A DNA stretch of 64,000 nucleotides, taken from the NCBI GenBank assembly GCA_003248315.1, contig QKWM01000004.1, forward strand, positions 5,453,001 through 5,517,000. The letters are read 5' to 3'. The DNA comes from Streptomyces sp. SW4. GTDB lineage: Bacteria > Actinomycetota > Actinomycetes > Streptomycetales > Streptomycetaceae. Position 1 is the first letter of the stretch, and every line of letters starts with the position of its first letter. Shown here piece by piece: positions 29,895 through 41,929 of the stretch. Position numbers and translations under genes: made by a program. Below the pieces are notes generated by a model. It was not told the origin of the DNA, searched no databases, and worked only from the letters and a program-made list of their open reading frames with translations.

Positions 29895-30281
29895 TCAGGA
29901 AGTGTCCGCGGTGTCCGCTTCCCCCGGGTGCGCCGCCGACGCGTCGATGAACCGCTGCCGGTCCACGACCGCACGGTCGATCTCGCCGGCGGCGACGAGT
30001 CGCCCGGCCCCGTCGACGGCCCGGACCCGGAAGGTCAGGCGGCGTCCGTCGGCGTCCGGCGGCTCGGCGGAGACCTCCACGTGGCCCCCGACCGGCGTGG
30101 CACGGAGATGGTCGACCCGCACCGCCGTGCCCACCGAGGTCCGCCCCGCCGAGAGGAGCGGGGCCGCGGCCCGCACGGTGGCGGCCTCCAGCCAGGCGAT
30201 CAGCCGTGGGGTGGCCAGCACGGGCACGTCTCCGCTGCCCAGGGCCACGGCGGTGTCGGCTTCGGTCACTTCATGGCGCAT
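29895..30281 (-). CDS. hotdog-fold thioesterase, FlK-like
   Basis: An intact 128-residue hotdog-fold protein similar to fluoroacetyl-CoA thioesterase FlK relatives. It shows VLATPRLIAWLEAATVRAAAPLL for the central helix, then RTSVGTAVRVDHLRATPVGG containing the conserved Thr and His, and RLTFRVRAVDGAGRLVAAGEIDRAVVD for the last strands. The family hydrolyses small acyl-CoA thioesters. Specificity for fluoroacetyl-CoA needs extra residues that I cannot confirm. It stands at the head of a minus-strand run leading to the AlkZ-like gene. Confidence 0.82.
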   Translation of the reverse strand: MRHEVTEADTAVALGSGDVPVLATPRLIAWLEAATVRAAAPLLSAGRTSVGTAVRVDHLRATPVGGHVEVSAEPPDADGRRLTFRVRAVDGAGRLVAAGEIDRAVVDRQRFIDASAAHPGEADTADTS

Positions 30282-30390
30282 CGGCCCACGCTAACCCGTC
30301 CGGCGGACCCGCCCGCCGCCCGCTGCCGAATCGCGCCGCCCGGAGCACTGTGGAACCGTGGACCGGACAGCTCACGAGAAAGGAGCCGCC

Positions 30391-30468
30391 ATGTCCTCGA
30401 AGCGACGCCGGAAGAAGAAGTCCCGCCGCAACAACGCGGCCAACCACGGCAAACGCCCTCAGTCCTGA
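30391..30468 (+). CDS. small ribosomal protein bL37
   Basis: A 25-residue, extremely basic protein, MSSKRRRKKKSRRNNAANHG followed by KRPQS. The KK-rich centre and the ANHGKRP ending match the actinobacterial ribosomal protein bL37 first seen in mycobacterial 50S structures. AAAGGAG lies five bases upstream of the ATG, an ideal ribosome site. Too short for most gene callers, it is easily missed. It sits alone between the divergent thioesterase gene and a convergent MDMPI-fold gene. Identification is by remembered sequence pattern. Confidence 0.85.
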   Translation: MSSKRRRKKKSRRNNAANHGKRPQS

Positions 30469-30617
30469 CCGCGGGCGGCGGACCGCCCGGCGCACACCCG
30501 GCGACACCGCTCACCGCGGCGACACCGCTCACCTCGGCGACACCGCTCATCCGGGCGACGCCGCTCACCCCGGCGGCGGCACCGCACTCCGACGACGCCG
30601 CTCGACGGCCAGGGCGC

Positions 30618-31391
30618 TCATCCGACGACGAACGGCAGCCGCGCGGCCAGAGCCCCCAGCTCCGCCCGCTCCGCCGCCGTCGGGACACGCCGCCCCGTGC
30701 CGACCAGCAAGGCGTCCGTGTCGGAGAACGACGCGGGGAACGCCGCCCGCGCGATCCGCTCCAGCAGCGCGCGGGAGTGGCCGAGCCCCTGCGACGGCGG
30801 GCCCGCCGTGCCCGGCAGGTGGGCGATCAGGTCGAGGTGGTGCAGCGTCCACTCCAGGACGTACGCCGACAGGTAGTCGCCCGCCGTCAGGACCTGGCCC
30901 TGTGTGCCGACCCGCAGGTCCGGGTCGACGAGTCGCGCGGCGCGGCCCGCGGCGGATCCGACGTCGTCGAGGTGGAACCGGAGCAGGCCCGGATCCTCGT
31001 AGGCGGCGGCCAGCCGGACGGTCAGCGCGTCGAGCGGGTCGTCACCGGCCGGCGGCGTGCGGCCGACGTTCCAGTAGGTCACCGCGTCCCGGGTCGGTTC
31101 CGCGTCGGAAGGTGTCACCAGCGTGATCAGGACGTCCTGCGCGTCGACGACCAGGTGGCACACCAGGTCCCGCACGAGCCAGCCGGCGCAGCCCGACGGC
31201 CGGGCGAAATCCTCGTCCGCCAGCTCGGCGACCGCCGTGCGCAGTGCCGACCAGGAACACGAGAAGAGCTCGACGGAAGGCGAGCAAGGCGGCAGGGAAG
31301 GACCGGCCGCACGCGACGAGGGACCCGCCGCACGCGACGAGGGACCCGCCGCACGCGACGAGGGACCCTCCGAATTCGAGAAGAGATCCAC
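30618..31391 (-). CDS. MDMPI-fold (mycothiol-dependent maleylpyruvate isomerase-like) protein
   Basis: A 257-residue DinB/MDMPI four-helix protein. WSALRTAVAELADEDFARPSG, CAGWLVRDLVCHLVVDAQDVL and YVLEWTLHHLDLIAHLPG carry the three metal-binding His positions of the family. Such proteins are thought to be mycothiol-dependent enzymes, but few have a known reaction. The N-terminal 30 residues are three copies of GPSSRAA encoded by a perfect 21-bp repeat. This region is poorly conserved by nature and GTG 31391 has no good ribosome site, so the real start could lie further downstream. Confidence 0.78.
   Translation of the reverse strand: MDLFSNSEGPSSRAAGPSSRAAGPSSRAAGPSLPPCSPSVELFSCSWSALRTAVAELADEDFARPSGCAGWLVRDLVCHLVVDAQDVLITLVTPSDAEPTRDAVTYWNVGRTPPAGDDPLDALTVRLAAAYEDPGLLRFHLDDVGSAAGRAARLVDPDLRVGTQGQVLTAGDYLSAYVLEWTLHHLDLIAHLPGTAGPPSQGLGHSRALLERIARAAFPASFSDTDALLVGTGRRVPTAAERAELGALAARLPFVVG
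31309..31368. repeat. 21-bp tandem repeat, three copies
   Basis: The block GCACGCGACGAGGGACCC recurs identically at 31309, 31330 and 31351 (period 21 bp, a multiple of three). It encodes GPSSRAA repeats in the N-terminus of the overlapping minus-strand gene if that start is right. Confidence 0.85.
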
Positions 31392-31515
31392 CCGGGGACG
31401 CTAGCGCCGCGCGGAAGAGCGGGACAAGCGGGTTCCGGGTCCGCCTGGTCGGACACGCCCGCCGGTGCGAGCCTGGAGGGGAAGCCGACCGAGGACGGGA
31501 GACCGGGAGAGGCCG

Positions 31516-32995
<1,480 letters not shown>

Positions 32996-33088
32996 CCCCC
33001 ACCCCGGGCCGCCCGGCCGCCCCGGCCTCCCCGCCGCCCCCGACCGGGCCCGGGCATGCCCGTCGGCGCGTCGCAGTAGGGTGCCCGG

Positions 33089-34012
33089 ATGATCGCGATA
33101 CCGGAGGCGTTCGCGCGGAGCACCGTCGAGCGCGAGGGGCGGGCGGGGGAGGCTTGGCTCGTCGCACTGCCCGGCGTCGTGGCCGGCCTGCTGGAGCGCT
33201 GGTCGTGCGTCCCCGACGGCGGCGTGCTGCACGGCGGCGTCGGGATCGTCGTCCCCGTACGGCGGAACGACGGGTCGCCGGCCGTGCTCAAGGTGTCGTT
33301 CCCGCACCCCGGCAACGCCCACGAGCCGGACGCCTTCGCCGTCTGGGCGGGGCGGGGCGCCGTCCGGCTGTACGAGCGCGACGACGAGCGGTACGCGATG
33401 CTGCTCGAACGGGCCCGCGCGACCACGCTGGCGCAGAGCGAGGACGGCGACCGGATCGCGGCGGTCGCCGGGCGGATCAGCCGCACCCTGGCCGTCCCCG
33501 CTCCGCCCGGCCTGCCCCGGCTGCGCGACCGCGCGGACGCCTGGGAGCACCGGCTGCGCGCGGACGCCGGGGAACCGGCGCACCCCCTGGCGCGACGCGT
33601 GCTGGACGCGGCCCTGGCGACGGTCCGAGAGCTGGGCCGGGACCAGCCCGACACGCTCGTCCACGGCGACCTGCACGCCAGGAACGTGCTGCGGGCCGAC
33701 CGCGAGCCGTGGCTCGCCGTCGACCCGAAGGGCTGCGCGGGCGACCCCGCGTACGACGCGGGCACGCTGCTCACGTCGCGCGCCTTCCAGCTCATCGAGG
33801 CCGCCGACCTGCGCACCGCCGCCCACCGGGTGATCGACGTCTTCGCCGAGGCCGCCGAGACCGACCGCGAACGAGCCCGGCGCTGGTGCCAGTTCCACGC
33901 CGTCCAGGCCGCCTTGCGGGGCCGGCGGCACGGTTTCCGTGTCGCCCGCCGGGGAGCGCTGCGGGCCCGGCTCACCGCGTTCGCCGACGAACTGGCGGAA
34001 CTCCTCACCTGA
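33089..34012 (+). CDS. APH(6)-like aminoglycoside/hydroxyurea phosphotransferase
   Basis: An intact 307-residue kinase of the streptomycin 6-phosphotransferase/hydroxyurea resistance family. The catalytic loop VHGDLHARNVL carries the base Asp, and VDPKGCAGDPAYDAGTLL is the metal-binding DPKG motif typical of this family. The N-terminal lobe shows PAVLKVSFPHPGNAHEPDAFAVW. It could give resistance to streptomycin-like compounds or phosphorylate another hydroxyl substrate. No biosynthetic cluster is present, although an amidinotransferase of the streptomycin enzyme family lies 6 kb away. That link is speculative. Confidence 0.87.
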   Translation: MIAIPEAFARSTVEREGRAGEAWLVALPGVVAGLLERWSCVPDGGVLHGGVGIVVPVRRNDGSPAVLKVSFPHPGNAHEPDAFAVWAGRGAVRLYERDDERYAMLLERARATTLAQSEDGDRIAAVAGRISRTLAVPAPPGLPRLRDRADAWEHRLRADAGEPAHPLARRVLDAALATVRELGRDQPDTLVHGDLHARNVLRADREPWLAVDPKGCAGDPAYDAGTLLTSRAFQLIEAADLRTAAHRVIDVFAEAAETDRERARRWCQFHAVQAALRGRRHGFRVARRGALRARLTAFADELAELLT

Positions 34013-34071
34013 CCGGCCGCCCCCGACCGGCACCGGGCCGCCCGCCCTCCCCACCCTGCCCCCGCCCCGTC

Positions 34072-34100
34072 CGGTCGATTACCCGGCGGGTAATCGACCG
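34072..34100. promoter_or_regulatory. perfect 29-bp palindromic operator candidate
   Basis: CGGTCGATTACCC and its exact complement flank a GGC centre. It lies 82 nt upstream of the SnoaL-fold gene and 60 nt after the kinase stop. The AT-containing centre (GATTACCC) looks like a regulator site more than a terminator. No regulator gene is adjacent. Confidence 0.6.
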
Positions 34101-34181
34101 CACGGGGGACGGGCGAGAGGATCGGGGCGTCGCCCGGGCGGGGCCTCCGCCGGGTGACGGTCACCCGTCGAGGAGGGCGCC

Positions 34182-34621
34182 ATGTCCGCAGATTCCCCCG
34201 TCACCACGCCGGCTTCCGTGGCCGACGCCACCCGGGCCGTCGTACGCGAGTTCCTGGCCGCCCGGCTGGCCGGGACACCCGGCGGCTCGTCGAGCTCTTC
34301 GCCGACGAGGTCGACTGGCAGCTCGCCGAGAACCCGGCCGTGCCGTGGATCCGGCCGCGCTCCACCGCCGCCGACTGCGCCGCCCAGGCCATGGAGCTGA
34401 TGGAGCACACCGTCCCCGAGGACGCGCGGGCCACCGTCGACTGCTTCCTCGTCGACGGCACCGACGCCGTCCTGACCGGGCACGTGTCCGGGACCGTCCG
34501 CGCGACGGGCAAGTCCTTCGCGGGCCCGTTCGCGCTGCGCCTGACCGTCGAGAACGGCCGGATCACCCGGCACCACCTGTACGAGAACAGCCTGTCGATC
34601 GCCGAGGCCTGCACCCCGTGA
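34182..34621 (+). CDS. SnoaL/NTF2-fold protein (one frameshift)
   Basis: An NTF2-like alpha-beta barrel protein of 146 residues after restoring one C in the run at 34278-34280. The N-terminal helix (ATRAVVREFLAARLAGTPRRLVELFADEVDWQLAENPAVPW) is followed by AQAMELMEHTVPEDARATVDCFLVDGTDAVLTGHVSGTVRATGKSF and strands ending ITRHHLYENSLSIAEA. Members include polyketide cyclases, hydratases and ligand-binding proteins. The function cannot be assigned. A GAGGAGG ribosome site precedes ATG 34182. The upstream palindrome suggests dedicated regulation. Confidence 0.8.
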
Positions 34622-34642
34622 GGGCCGCCCGCCGGCCCGGGC

Positions 34643-34762
34643 GGCGAGCAACCGGGGACGCCGGGCGGTGAGCAACCGGGGACGCCGGGCGGTGAAGTGC
34701 CGGGGCGCCGGGCCGTGAAAGGCGGGGACGACGGGGGAGTGAAAAGGCGGGGACGCCGGGCG
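34643..34762. repeat. degenerate 24-bp tandem repeat, about five units
   Basis: Units of the form GGTGAGCAACCGGGGACGCC plus GGGC follow one another. The first two are nearly identical and the next three more diverged. The array fills the gap between the SnoaL-fold and DinB genes. Confidence 0.75.
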
Positions 34763-34784
34763 GGCCGGGCGGCAGACTGTGACC

Positions 34785-35378
34785 ATGACGCCCTCCGATC
34801 CCAAAGCCGACCTGCGCTCCTATCTGCAGTCCGCCCGCGACGCCCTGCTCTGGAAGCTCGAAGGGCTCGGCGAGTACGACATCCGCCGCCCGTACACGCC
34901 GACCGGCACCAACCTCCTGGGCCTGGTGAAACACGCGGCCACCGTCGAGCTGGGCTACCTCGGCGACACCTTCGGCCGGCCGTCCGGCGAACCGCTGCCC
35001 TGGATCGCGGAGGGCGCGGAGCTCAACGCGGACATGTGGGCCACGGCCGACGAGTCGCGCGACGACATCGTGGGGCTCTACCGCAGGGCGTGGAAGCACG
35101 CCGACGCCACGATCGACGCCCTCCCCCTGGAGACGGTCGGCACCGTGCCGTGGTGGCCGGCCGGCCGTGACGAGGTGACGCTGCACCACGCCGTCGTCCG
35201 CGTCGTCGCCGACACCCACCGGCACGCCGGGCACGCCGACATCATCCGCGAACTCCTGGACGGCGCCGTCGGCATGAACGAGGGGAACAGCAGCGTTCCG
35301 CAGGGCGACGCCGCGTGGTGGGAGGAGTACCGGGGCCGGCTCGAACGGGCGGCGCGGGAAGCGGACCGGACGGCCTGA
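34785..35378 (+). CDS. DinB-superfamily protein
   Basis: An intact 197-residue four-helix bundle protein of the DinB/DUF664 type. LRSYLQSARDALLWKLEGLGEYDIRRPYTPTGTNLLGLVKHAATVE provides the first metal His, and VVADTHRHAGHADIIRELLDG the two C-terminal ones, forming the usual three-His metal site. Such proteins are probably mycothiol- or bacillithiol-dependent transferases. The specific reaction is unknown. ATG 34785 was preferred over GTG 34779 because the family starts with the Pro-rich lead into the first helix. It sits directly upstream of lpdA, but no operon is evident. Confidence 0.82.
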   Translation: MTPSDPKADLRSYLQSARDALLWKLEGLGEYDIRRPYTPTGTNLLGLVKHAATVELGYLGDTFGRPSGEPLPWIAEGAELNADMWATADESRDDIVGLYRRAWKHADATIDALPLETVGTVPWWPAGRDEVTLHHAVVRVVADTHRHAGHADIIRELLDGAVGMNEGNSSVPQGDAAWWEEYRGRLERAAREADRTA

Positions 35379-35481
35379 GCCGGGCAGCGCTTGCGTGAGC
35401 CGGGCCGCGCGTGGATGATCCAGTTGGGGCCGCGCGGCCCCGCCCGACGGCCGATCCGAACCAGGAGAAGGGACCCTCCCC

Positions 35482-36893
<1,412 letters not shown>

Positions 36894-36913
36894 GGCCCGT
36901 CGGGCCCGGCCCG

Positions 36914-36960
36914 AACCCCCGGTGTGCCGAGCAGCACCATGGCTCGGCACACCGGGGGTT
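36914..36960 (+). terminator. canonical terminator after lpdA
   Basis: An 18-bp perfect stem (AACCCCCGGTGTGCCGAG with its complement), 11-nt loop and a following TTTCTT tract. It is the clearest rho-independent terminator in the window. Confidence 0.92.
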
Positions 36961-37175
36961 TCTTCCTGCCTGCCGGTTCCCCGTGCCCGCCGACCTCCCT
37001 TTTCCCGCCGTCGGCTGACATCGGGTCGGGAACGCGAAAGTTTTGACTTTCCGAGGACGAAGTATGGACCGGCGGGCGGAAGTCCCTAGCGTTTCTGACG
37101 CAATCGCTCACCCCTTGCACGCGCTCATCCCAGGACGACACCCGTCGCCCGCACACCCCAGCGCCAGGAGGAAGA

Positions 37176-40100
37176 GTGAACCACCGGCCGTACCGCCGAC
37201 TTCTCAGACACGCCACCGGCATCGCGCTCGCCGCGGCCGTCCTCGCCGGCACCGCCCCGGCCGCCGCGCAGCCGACCGCCCGGACCGCCGCCGACCTGCC
37301 GCCCAGGAGCCCGGAGTGACCCTGCGCGTCTTCGACGTGCAGGCTCCGCTGCAGAAGATCTGCCGTCTGAAGGACGGTCAGACGCCCAACATCGACAAGC
37401 TGATGCCGCCGTCGACTGGACGACCGAGGCGGACTTCGGCCTGGCGGACAACTTCGTCGCCCACGCCGTCGCCAACCTCCACGTCTCCGAGTCCGGCACG
37501 TACGCCTTCCGTCTCATCAGCGACGACGGCTCCCGTCTGACCATCGGCGACCAGCAGGTCATCGACCACGACGGACTGCACGGCGCGGAACCCAAGGACG
37601 GCACCGCCTATCTGGCGGCCGGTCACCACCCGTTGCTGATCGAGCACTTCGAGGCGGGCGGCGGCCAGCAGCTCACCCTCCAGTGGAAGCCGCCGGGCGC
37701 CGCGGACTTCACCGCCCTGCCGGGCACGGCCCTCACCACCGACGCCGACGTCGTCCGCGTCACCGCACCCGGCCGCAAGGAATGCGTCGGCGGCCAGGAC
37801 AGCCCGGGACGGACTGCCCTCACCGGCGTCCACCCGAACTACACCCTGACCGACCTGCGGCCCGAGGGCTTCGAGCCGAAGGTCTCGGGCATGGCCTGGC
37901 TCCCCGACGGCCGGCTGGCCATCACCACCTGGGGCGAGAGCCAGACCAGCGACGGCGAGGTCTATCTGCTCGACGACGTCACCGGCCGCACCGGACCCGA
38001 CAAGGTCACCGTCAAGAAGGTCGCCGAGGGCCTGAAGGAGCCCATGGGCATCACTTTCGTGGACGGCAGGCTCTACGTCTCCGAGAAGCACCAGCTGACG
38101 GAGCTGACCGACCGCGACGGCGACGACGTGACCGACGAACGGAAGCGGATCGCCACCTGGCCCTACGGCGGCAACTTCCACGAGTTCGCCTTCGGCCTCC
38201 TCTACGACAAGGGCAGCTTCTACCTGAACCTGTCGGTCGCCATCAACTACGGCGGAGCGACGACCGACCCGCAGCCGGCCGAGGGCAACCGCGGCACCAC
38301 CATCAAGGTCGACAAGGAGACGGGCGAGGTCTCCTACCTCGCCGGCGGACTGCGCACCCCCAACGGCATCGGCCGGGGCCCCGGCAACGGCCTCTTCGTC
38401 ACCGACAACCAGGGCGGCTGGCTGCCCGCCTCCAAACTGGTGCGGATCGAACAGGACCGCTTCTTCAACCACTACACCCGGTACGGGACGGCTCGACCGG
38501 CCCCTTCGACGACCGGCCCGTGACCAAGCCCGTGCTGTGGCTGCCGCAGAACGAGATCGCCAACTCGCCCAGCACCCCGCTGATGCTGAAGAAGGGCCCC
38601 TTCGCCGGGCAGATGCTCATCGGCGACGTCACCTACGGCGGTCTGCAGCGCGCCAGCCTGGAGAAGGTGGACGGCGAGTACCAGGGCGCGGTCTTCCGGC
38701 ACACCCAGGGACTGGAGGCCGGCGTCAACCGCATCACCGTCGGCCCGGACGGCGCCGTCTACGCCGGCGGACTGGGCGCGGACGGCAACTGGGGCCAGAC
38801 CGGCAAACTCCGCTTCGGACTGCAGAAGCTCACGCCGAACGGCACCGAGGCCTTCGACATCCACTCCATGCGGGCCACGCGCACCGGGTTCGTCCTGAAG
38901 TACACCAAGCCCCTCGCCCAGGAGACCGTCGACAGGATCGCCGAGAGCTACCGGGTCGAGCAGTGGCGGTACTCCCCGACCCCGAGTACGGCGGACCGAA
39001 GATCGACGAGGAGACCCTCTCCGTGGCCCGCGCCACCGTGTCGGACGACCGCACCCGGGTACGCCTCGACATCCCCGGACTCCGCTCCGACCGCGTCGTC
39101 CACATCCGCTCACCGCGCCCCTTCAAGGCGGCGAACGGGGACGACCTGTGGAGCACCGAGGCCTGGTACACGCTCAACGCCGTCCCCGGTGACAAGACCC
39201 CCGCCACGGCCTACGAGGCCGAGGAGGGCAAGCTCTCCGGCGGCGCCGGCATCACCGGGGAGCACCAGGGCTACTCCGGCGGCGGCTTCGTCGACGGCTT
39301 CGGCACCCAGGGCGCCGGCGTCACCTTCCACGTGGAGACGGCCGGGAAGGGCGCGTACGACGTGGGGCTGCGCTACGCCAACGGCCCGCACCCGTTCCAC
39401 GGCACCAAGAAGGTCAGCGTCTACGTCAACGGGGAGAAGGTCCGGCAGACCAGCCTCCCGCCCACCGGGAGCTGGACGACCTGGTCGACCCGCAACGAGC
39501 GGCTCACCCTGCGCAAGGGGCACAACACCGTCACCTACCGGTACGACGCCGGTGACGACGGCCACGTCAACCTCGACATGATCCACCTGAACCGCCCCGG
39601 CGAGCGGATCCCCCTCTTCGACGGAGGCTCCCTGTCGCAGTGGCAGCACACCGACGGCCGCGCGGTGTCCTGGCCGCGGGTCGGCGACGGTGCCGTGGAG
39701 GTCTGCTGCGGGACATCCGCACCAAGCGGGCCTTCGGCGACCACCGGCTGCACGTGGAGTTCAACGTGCCGAAGCTCCCGGACGACGTCACCGGCCAGGA
39801 CCGCGGCAACAGCGGCGTCTACCTCCAGGACCGCTACGAGATCCAGATCCTCGACTCCTACGGGGTGAAGGACCTCGCCGCGAACGAGGCCGGGGCCATC
39901 TACAACCAGAAGGCCGCGGACACCAACGCGGCGACCGCGCCGGGCACCTGGCAGACCTACGACATCGTCTACCGCGCGGCCCGCTACGACAGCGCCGGCA
40001 ACAAGACCGAGGACGCCCGGGTCACCGTGGTCTGGAACGGCCGGACCGTGCACGACGACGTCGCCATCGAGGGACCGACCGGCGGCGGCCTCGCCGAGGG

Positions 40101-40182
40101 CCCGGCCACCGGGCCGGTCAGGCTCCAGGACCACGGCAACAAGGTCCGCTTCCGCAACATCTGGGTACAGCCGCTGGACTGA
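37176..40182 (+). CDS. large secreted multidomain carbohydrate-associated protein (five frameshifts)
   Basis: An exported protein of 1003 residues after repair near 37303, 37406, 38486, 38982 and 39711. A Sec signal (ATGIALAAAVLAGTAPAAA) is followed by a PA14-like domain (FVAHAVANLHVSESGTYAFRLISDDGSRLTI). A six-bladed glucose/sorbosone-dehydrogenase-like propeller comes next (GMAWLPDGRLAITTWGES, NFHEFAFGLLYDKG, LRTPNGIGRGPGNGLFVTDN). A CBM6/35-type module follows (AYEAEEGKLSGGAGITGEHQ, then TYRYDAGDDGHVNLDMIHL), and a C-terminal DUF1080 lectin-like domain (IPLFDGGSLSQW, GNSGVYLQDRYEIQILDSYG). GTG 37176 has AGGAGGAAGAG. It probably oxidises or hydrolyses a polysaccharide or 3-keto-sugar outside the cell. 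The substrate is unknown. Its promoter region carries TTGACT at 37043-37048. Confidence 0.85.
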
Positions 40183-40199
40183 CGTCCGCGGCGCACCCG

Positions 40200-40238
40200 G
40201 CGGCACCCGCCCGCCCCCGCCGGGCGGACGGGTGCCGC
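40200..40238. terminator. bidirectional terminator
   Basis: A 10-bp stem (GCGGCACCCG with its complement) enclosing a further GC-rich inner stem lies between the convergent secreted-protein and hydroxyacid dehydrogenase genes. Confidence 0.65.
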
Positions 40239-40250
40239 ACCGCTCGCCCG

Positions 40251-41297
40251 TCAGGACACCGCGGCCGGCACGTCCGGATTGGCGCAGTGGGCGAGCGGCT
40301 CGCCGCGCAGGAAGCGGCCGACCTCGGCCGCGACGATCCGGGCGGCCTTGTGGGCGACCTGGCGGCTGCCGCCGGCGATGTGCGGGGTGAGCACCAGACC
40401 GGGCGTCGTCAGCAGCCGGGACCCGGCCGGGACGGGCTCGGCCGGGAACACGTCGAAGGCCGCCCCGGCCAGCTGCCCGGAGTCCAGGGCGTCGCAGACC
40501 GCGTCGTAGTCGAGCAGCGCCCCGCGCGCGCAGTTGACCAGCACCGAGCCCCGCGGCATCGCGGCGATCTGCGCCCGGCCGATCATCCCGGTGGTCTCCG
40601 GCGTCACCCGGGCGTGCAGCGAGACGATCCGCGAACGGCGCAGCAGATCCTCCAGCGACACCCGCTCCGCGACGCCCTCCAGCAGCTCGGGACGGACGTA
40701 CGGATCGTGGACCAGCACCTTCGCCCCCATCGCCACCAGGACCTTCGCGACGCGGCTGCCGATGGCGCCGAAGCCGACGAGACCGACCGTGGCACCGTCG
40801 ATCTCGATGCCGCACGAGTCGTAGTCGTAGTAGTCGCTGCGCCAGACCCCGGCCCGCAGATCGGTGTGGACGTCGCCGACCCCCCGGGCGGCGGCGAGCA
40901 GCAGCGCGAGGGTGTGCTCGGCGGTGGCGACGGCGTTGCGGCCGGGGGCGTAGCAGACGGCGACGCCGTGCCGGGTCGCGGCGTCCAGATCGGCGTTGAC
41001 CGGACCGCCGCGGCTGACGCAGAACAGCTCCAGATCCGGGCAGGCGGCCAGTACCCGCTCGGTCAGCGGCGCCATCTGGGTGACGCAGATCCGGACGCCC
41101 CGCAGGGCTTCGATCATCTGCTCCTCGGTGCCGGAGGCCTCGTCCACCTCGGCGACCCTGCCGAACGGCGTGTGCGGCCACGGCAGCTGGAGCTCGCGGA
41201 TGTCCAGGGCCGCGTCCGGTGCGGCGGCGCGCACCTCCTCGGTGAGCAGTCGGGGCAGGACGAAGTGGTCGCCGGCGGCGAGGACGGTGGTGGTCAC
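40251..41297 (-). CDS. D-isomer-specific 2-hydroxyacid dehydrogenase
   Basis: An intact 348-residue NAD-dependent dehydrogenase. The substrate-domain Arg-Gly-Gly motif is FCVSRGGPVNADLDAA. The dinucleotide site is GLVGFGAIGSRVAKVL, then come LPRGSVLVN-like MPRGSVLVNCARGALLD, the catalytic Glu in PAEPVP and the catalytic His in LTPHIAGG. GTG 41297 has GGAG seven bases upstream. It is last in a four-gene minus-strand operon after two FGGY kinases and a phosphatase, 26 nt downstream of the phosphatase. It should oxidise or reduce an intermediate of the polyol or sugar-acid pathway. Which one is not apparent. Confidence 0.88.
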   Translation of the reverse strand: MTTTVLAAGDHFVLPRLLTEEVRAAAPDAALDIRELQLPWPHTPFGRVAEVDEASGTEEQMIEALRGVRICVTQMAPLTERVLAACPDLELFCVSRGGPVNADLDAATRHGVAVCYAPGRNAVATAEHTLALLLAAARGVGDVHTDLRAGVWRSDYYDYDSCGIEIDGATVGLVGFGAIGSRVAKVLVAMGAKVLVHDPYVRPELLEGVAERVSLEDLLRRSRIVSLHARVTPETTGMIGRAQIAAMPRGSVLVNCARGALLDYDAVCDALDSGQLAGAAFDVFPAEPVPAGSRLLTTPGLVLTPHIAGGSRQVAHKAARIVAAEVGRFLRGEPLAHCANPDVPAAVS

Positions 41298-41323
41298 GGT
41301 GTACTCCGGATGAGCGGGAGGGG

Positions 41324-41929
41324 TCAGTGGACGGGGGCGTTGAGGCTGAGCAGGGAGGCCCGGTCCTCGCGCAGCCGCAGTTCGGTCAGCGCGCCGTTCC
41401 TGAGCACGGGGAAGACCTGGCGGTAGCGGGCGAGAGGGATGCCGAGCAGCTCGCACAGCACCAGGCGTACGAGGGTGGAGTGGGCCACGACCAGGACCCG
41501 GCCGTCGGGGAGCGCCCGCGCGGTCTCCCGCAGGCAGCCGACCGCCCGCCCGGCCGCCGCCGCGGGATGCTCGCCGCCGGGCAGGTGATGGGCGACCGGG
41601 TCGGTGAGGAACGCCGCGAGCGCGTCGGGGAACTCCTCGGCCATCTCCGCGCGGGTCATCCCCTCACCGCGCCCGAAGTCCACCTCGTAGAGGCGTTCGT
41701 CGACGCGCGGTGTGAGCCCCAGGGCCGCCGCGGCGGGCTCCGCGGTGAGCCGGGCCCGCGTCAGCGGGGAGCAGAGCACGGCGTCCAGCCGCTGCCCGGC
41801 GGCCCACTCGCCGAGCGCCGCCGCCTGTTTCAGGCCGCGTTCGGTGAGCGGCACGTCCGTGCGGCCCGCGTAGCGGTTCTCGGCGTGCCAGGGGGTCTCG
41901 CCGTGGCGGACGAGGACGAAGTCGGTCAC
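41324..41929 (-). CDS. histidine phosphatase (phosphoglycerate mutase-like)
   Basis: A 201-residue histidine phosphatase. The phosphohistidine motif LVRHGETPWHAENRYAGRTDVPLTERG is at the N-terminus, the catalytic acid is in LYEVDFGRGEGMT, and the second His is in VLVVAHSTLVRLVLCELLG. The GTG start overlaps the kinase stop (GTGA), so it is translated with the upstream FGGY kinase. A sugar or polyol phosphate phosphatase acting within this catabolic locus is the inference. Cobalamin-type alpha-ribazole phosphatase homology is general to the fold and not supported by context. Confidence 0.87.
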   Translation of the reverse strand: MTDFVLVRHGETPWHAENRYAGRTDVPLTERGLKQAAALGEWAAGQRLDAVLCSPLTRARLTAEPAAAALGLTPRVDERLYEVDFGRGEGMTRAEMAEEFPDALAAFLTDPVAHHLPGGEHPAAAAGRAVGCLRETARALPDGRVLVVAHSTLVRLVLCELLGIPLARYRQVFPVLRNGALTELRLREDRASLLSLNAPVH

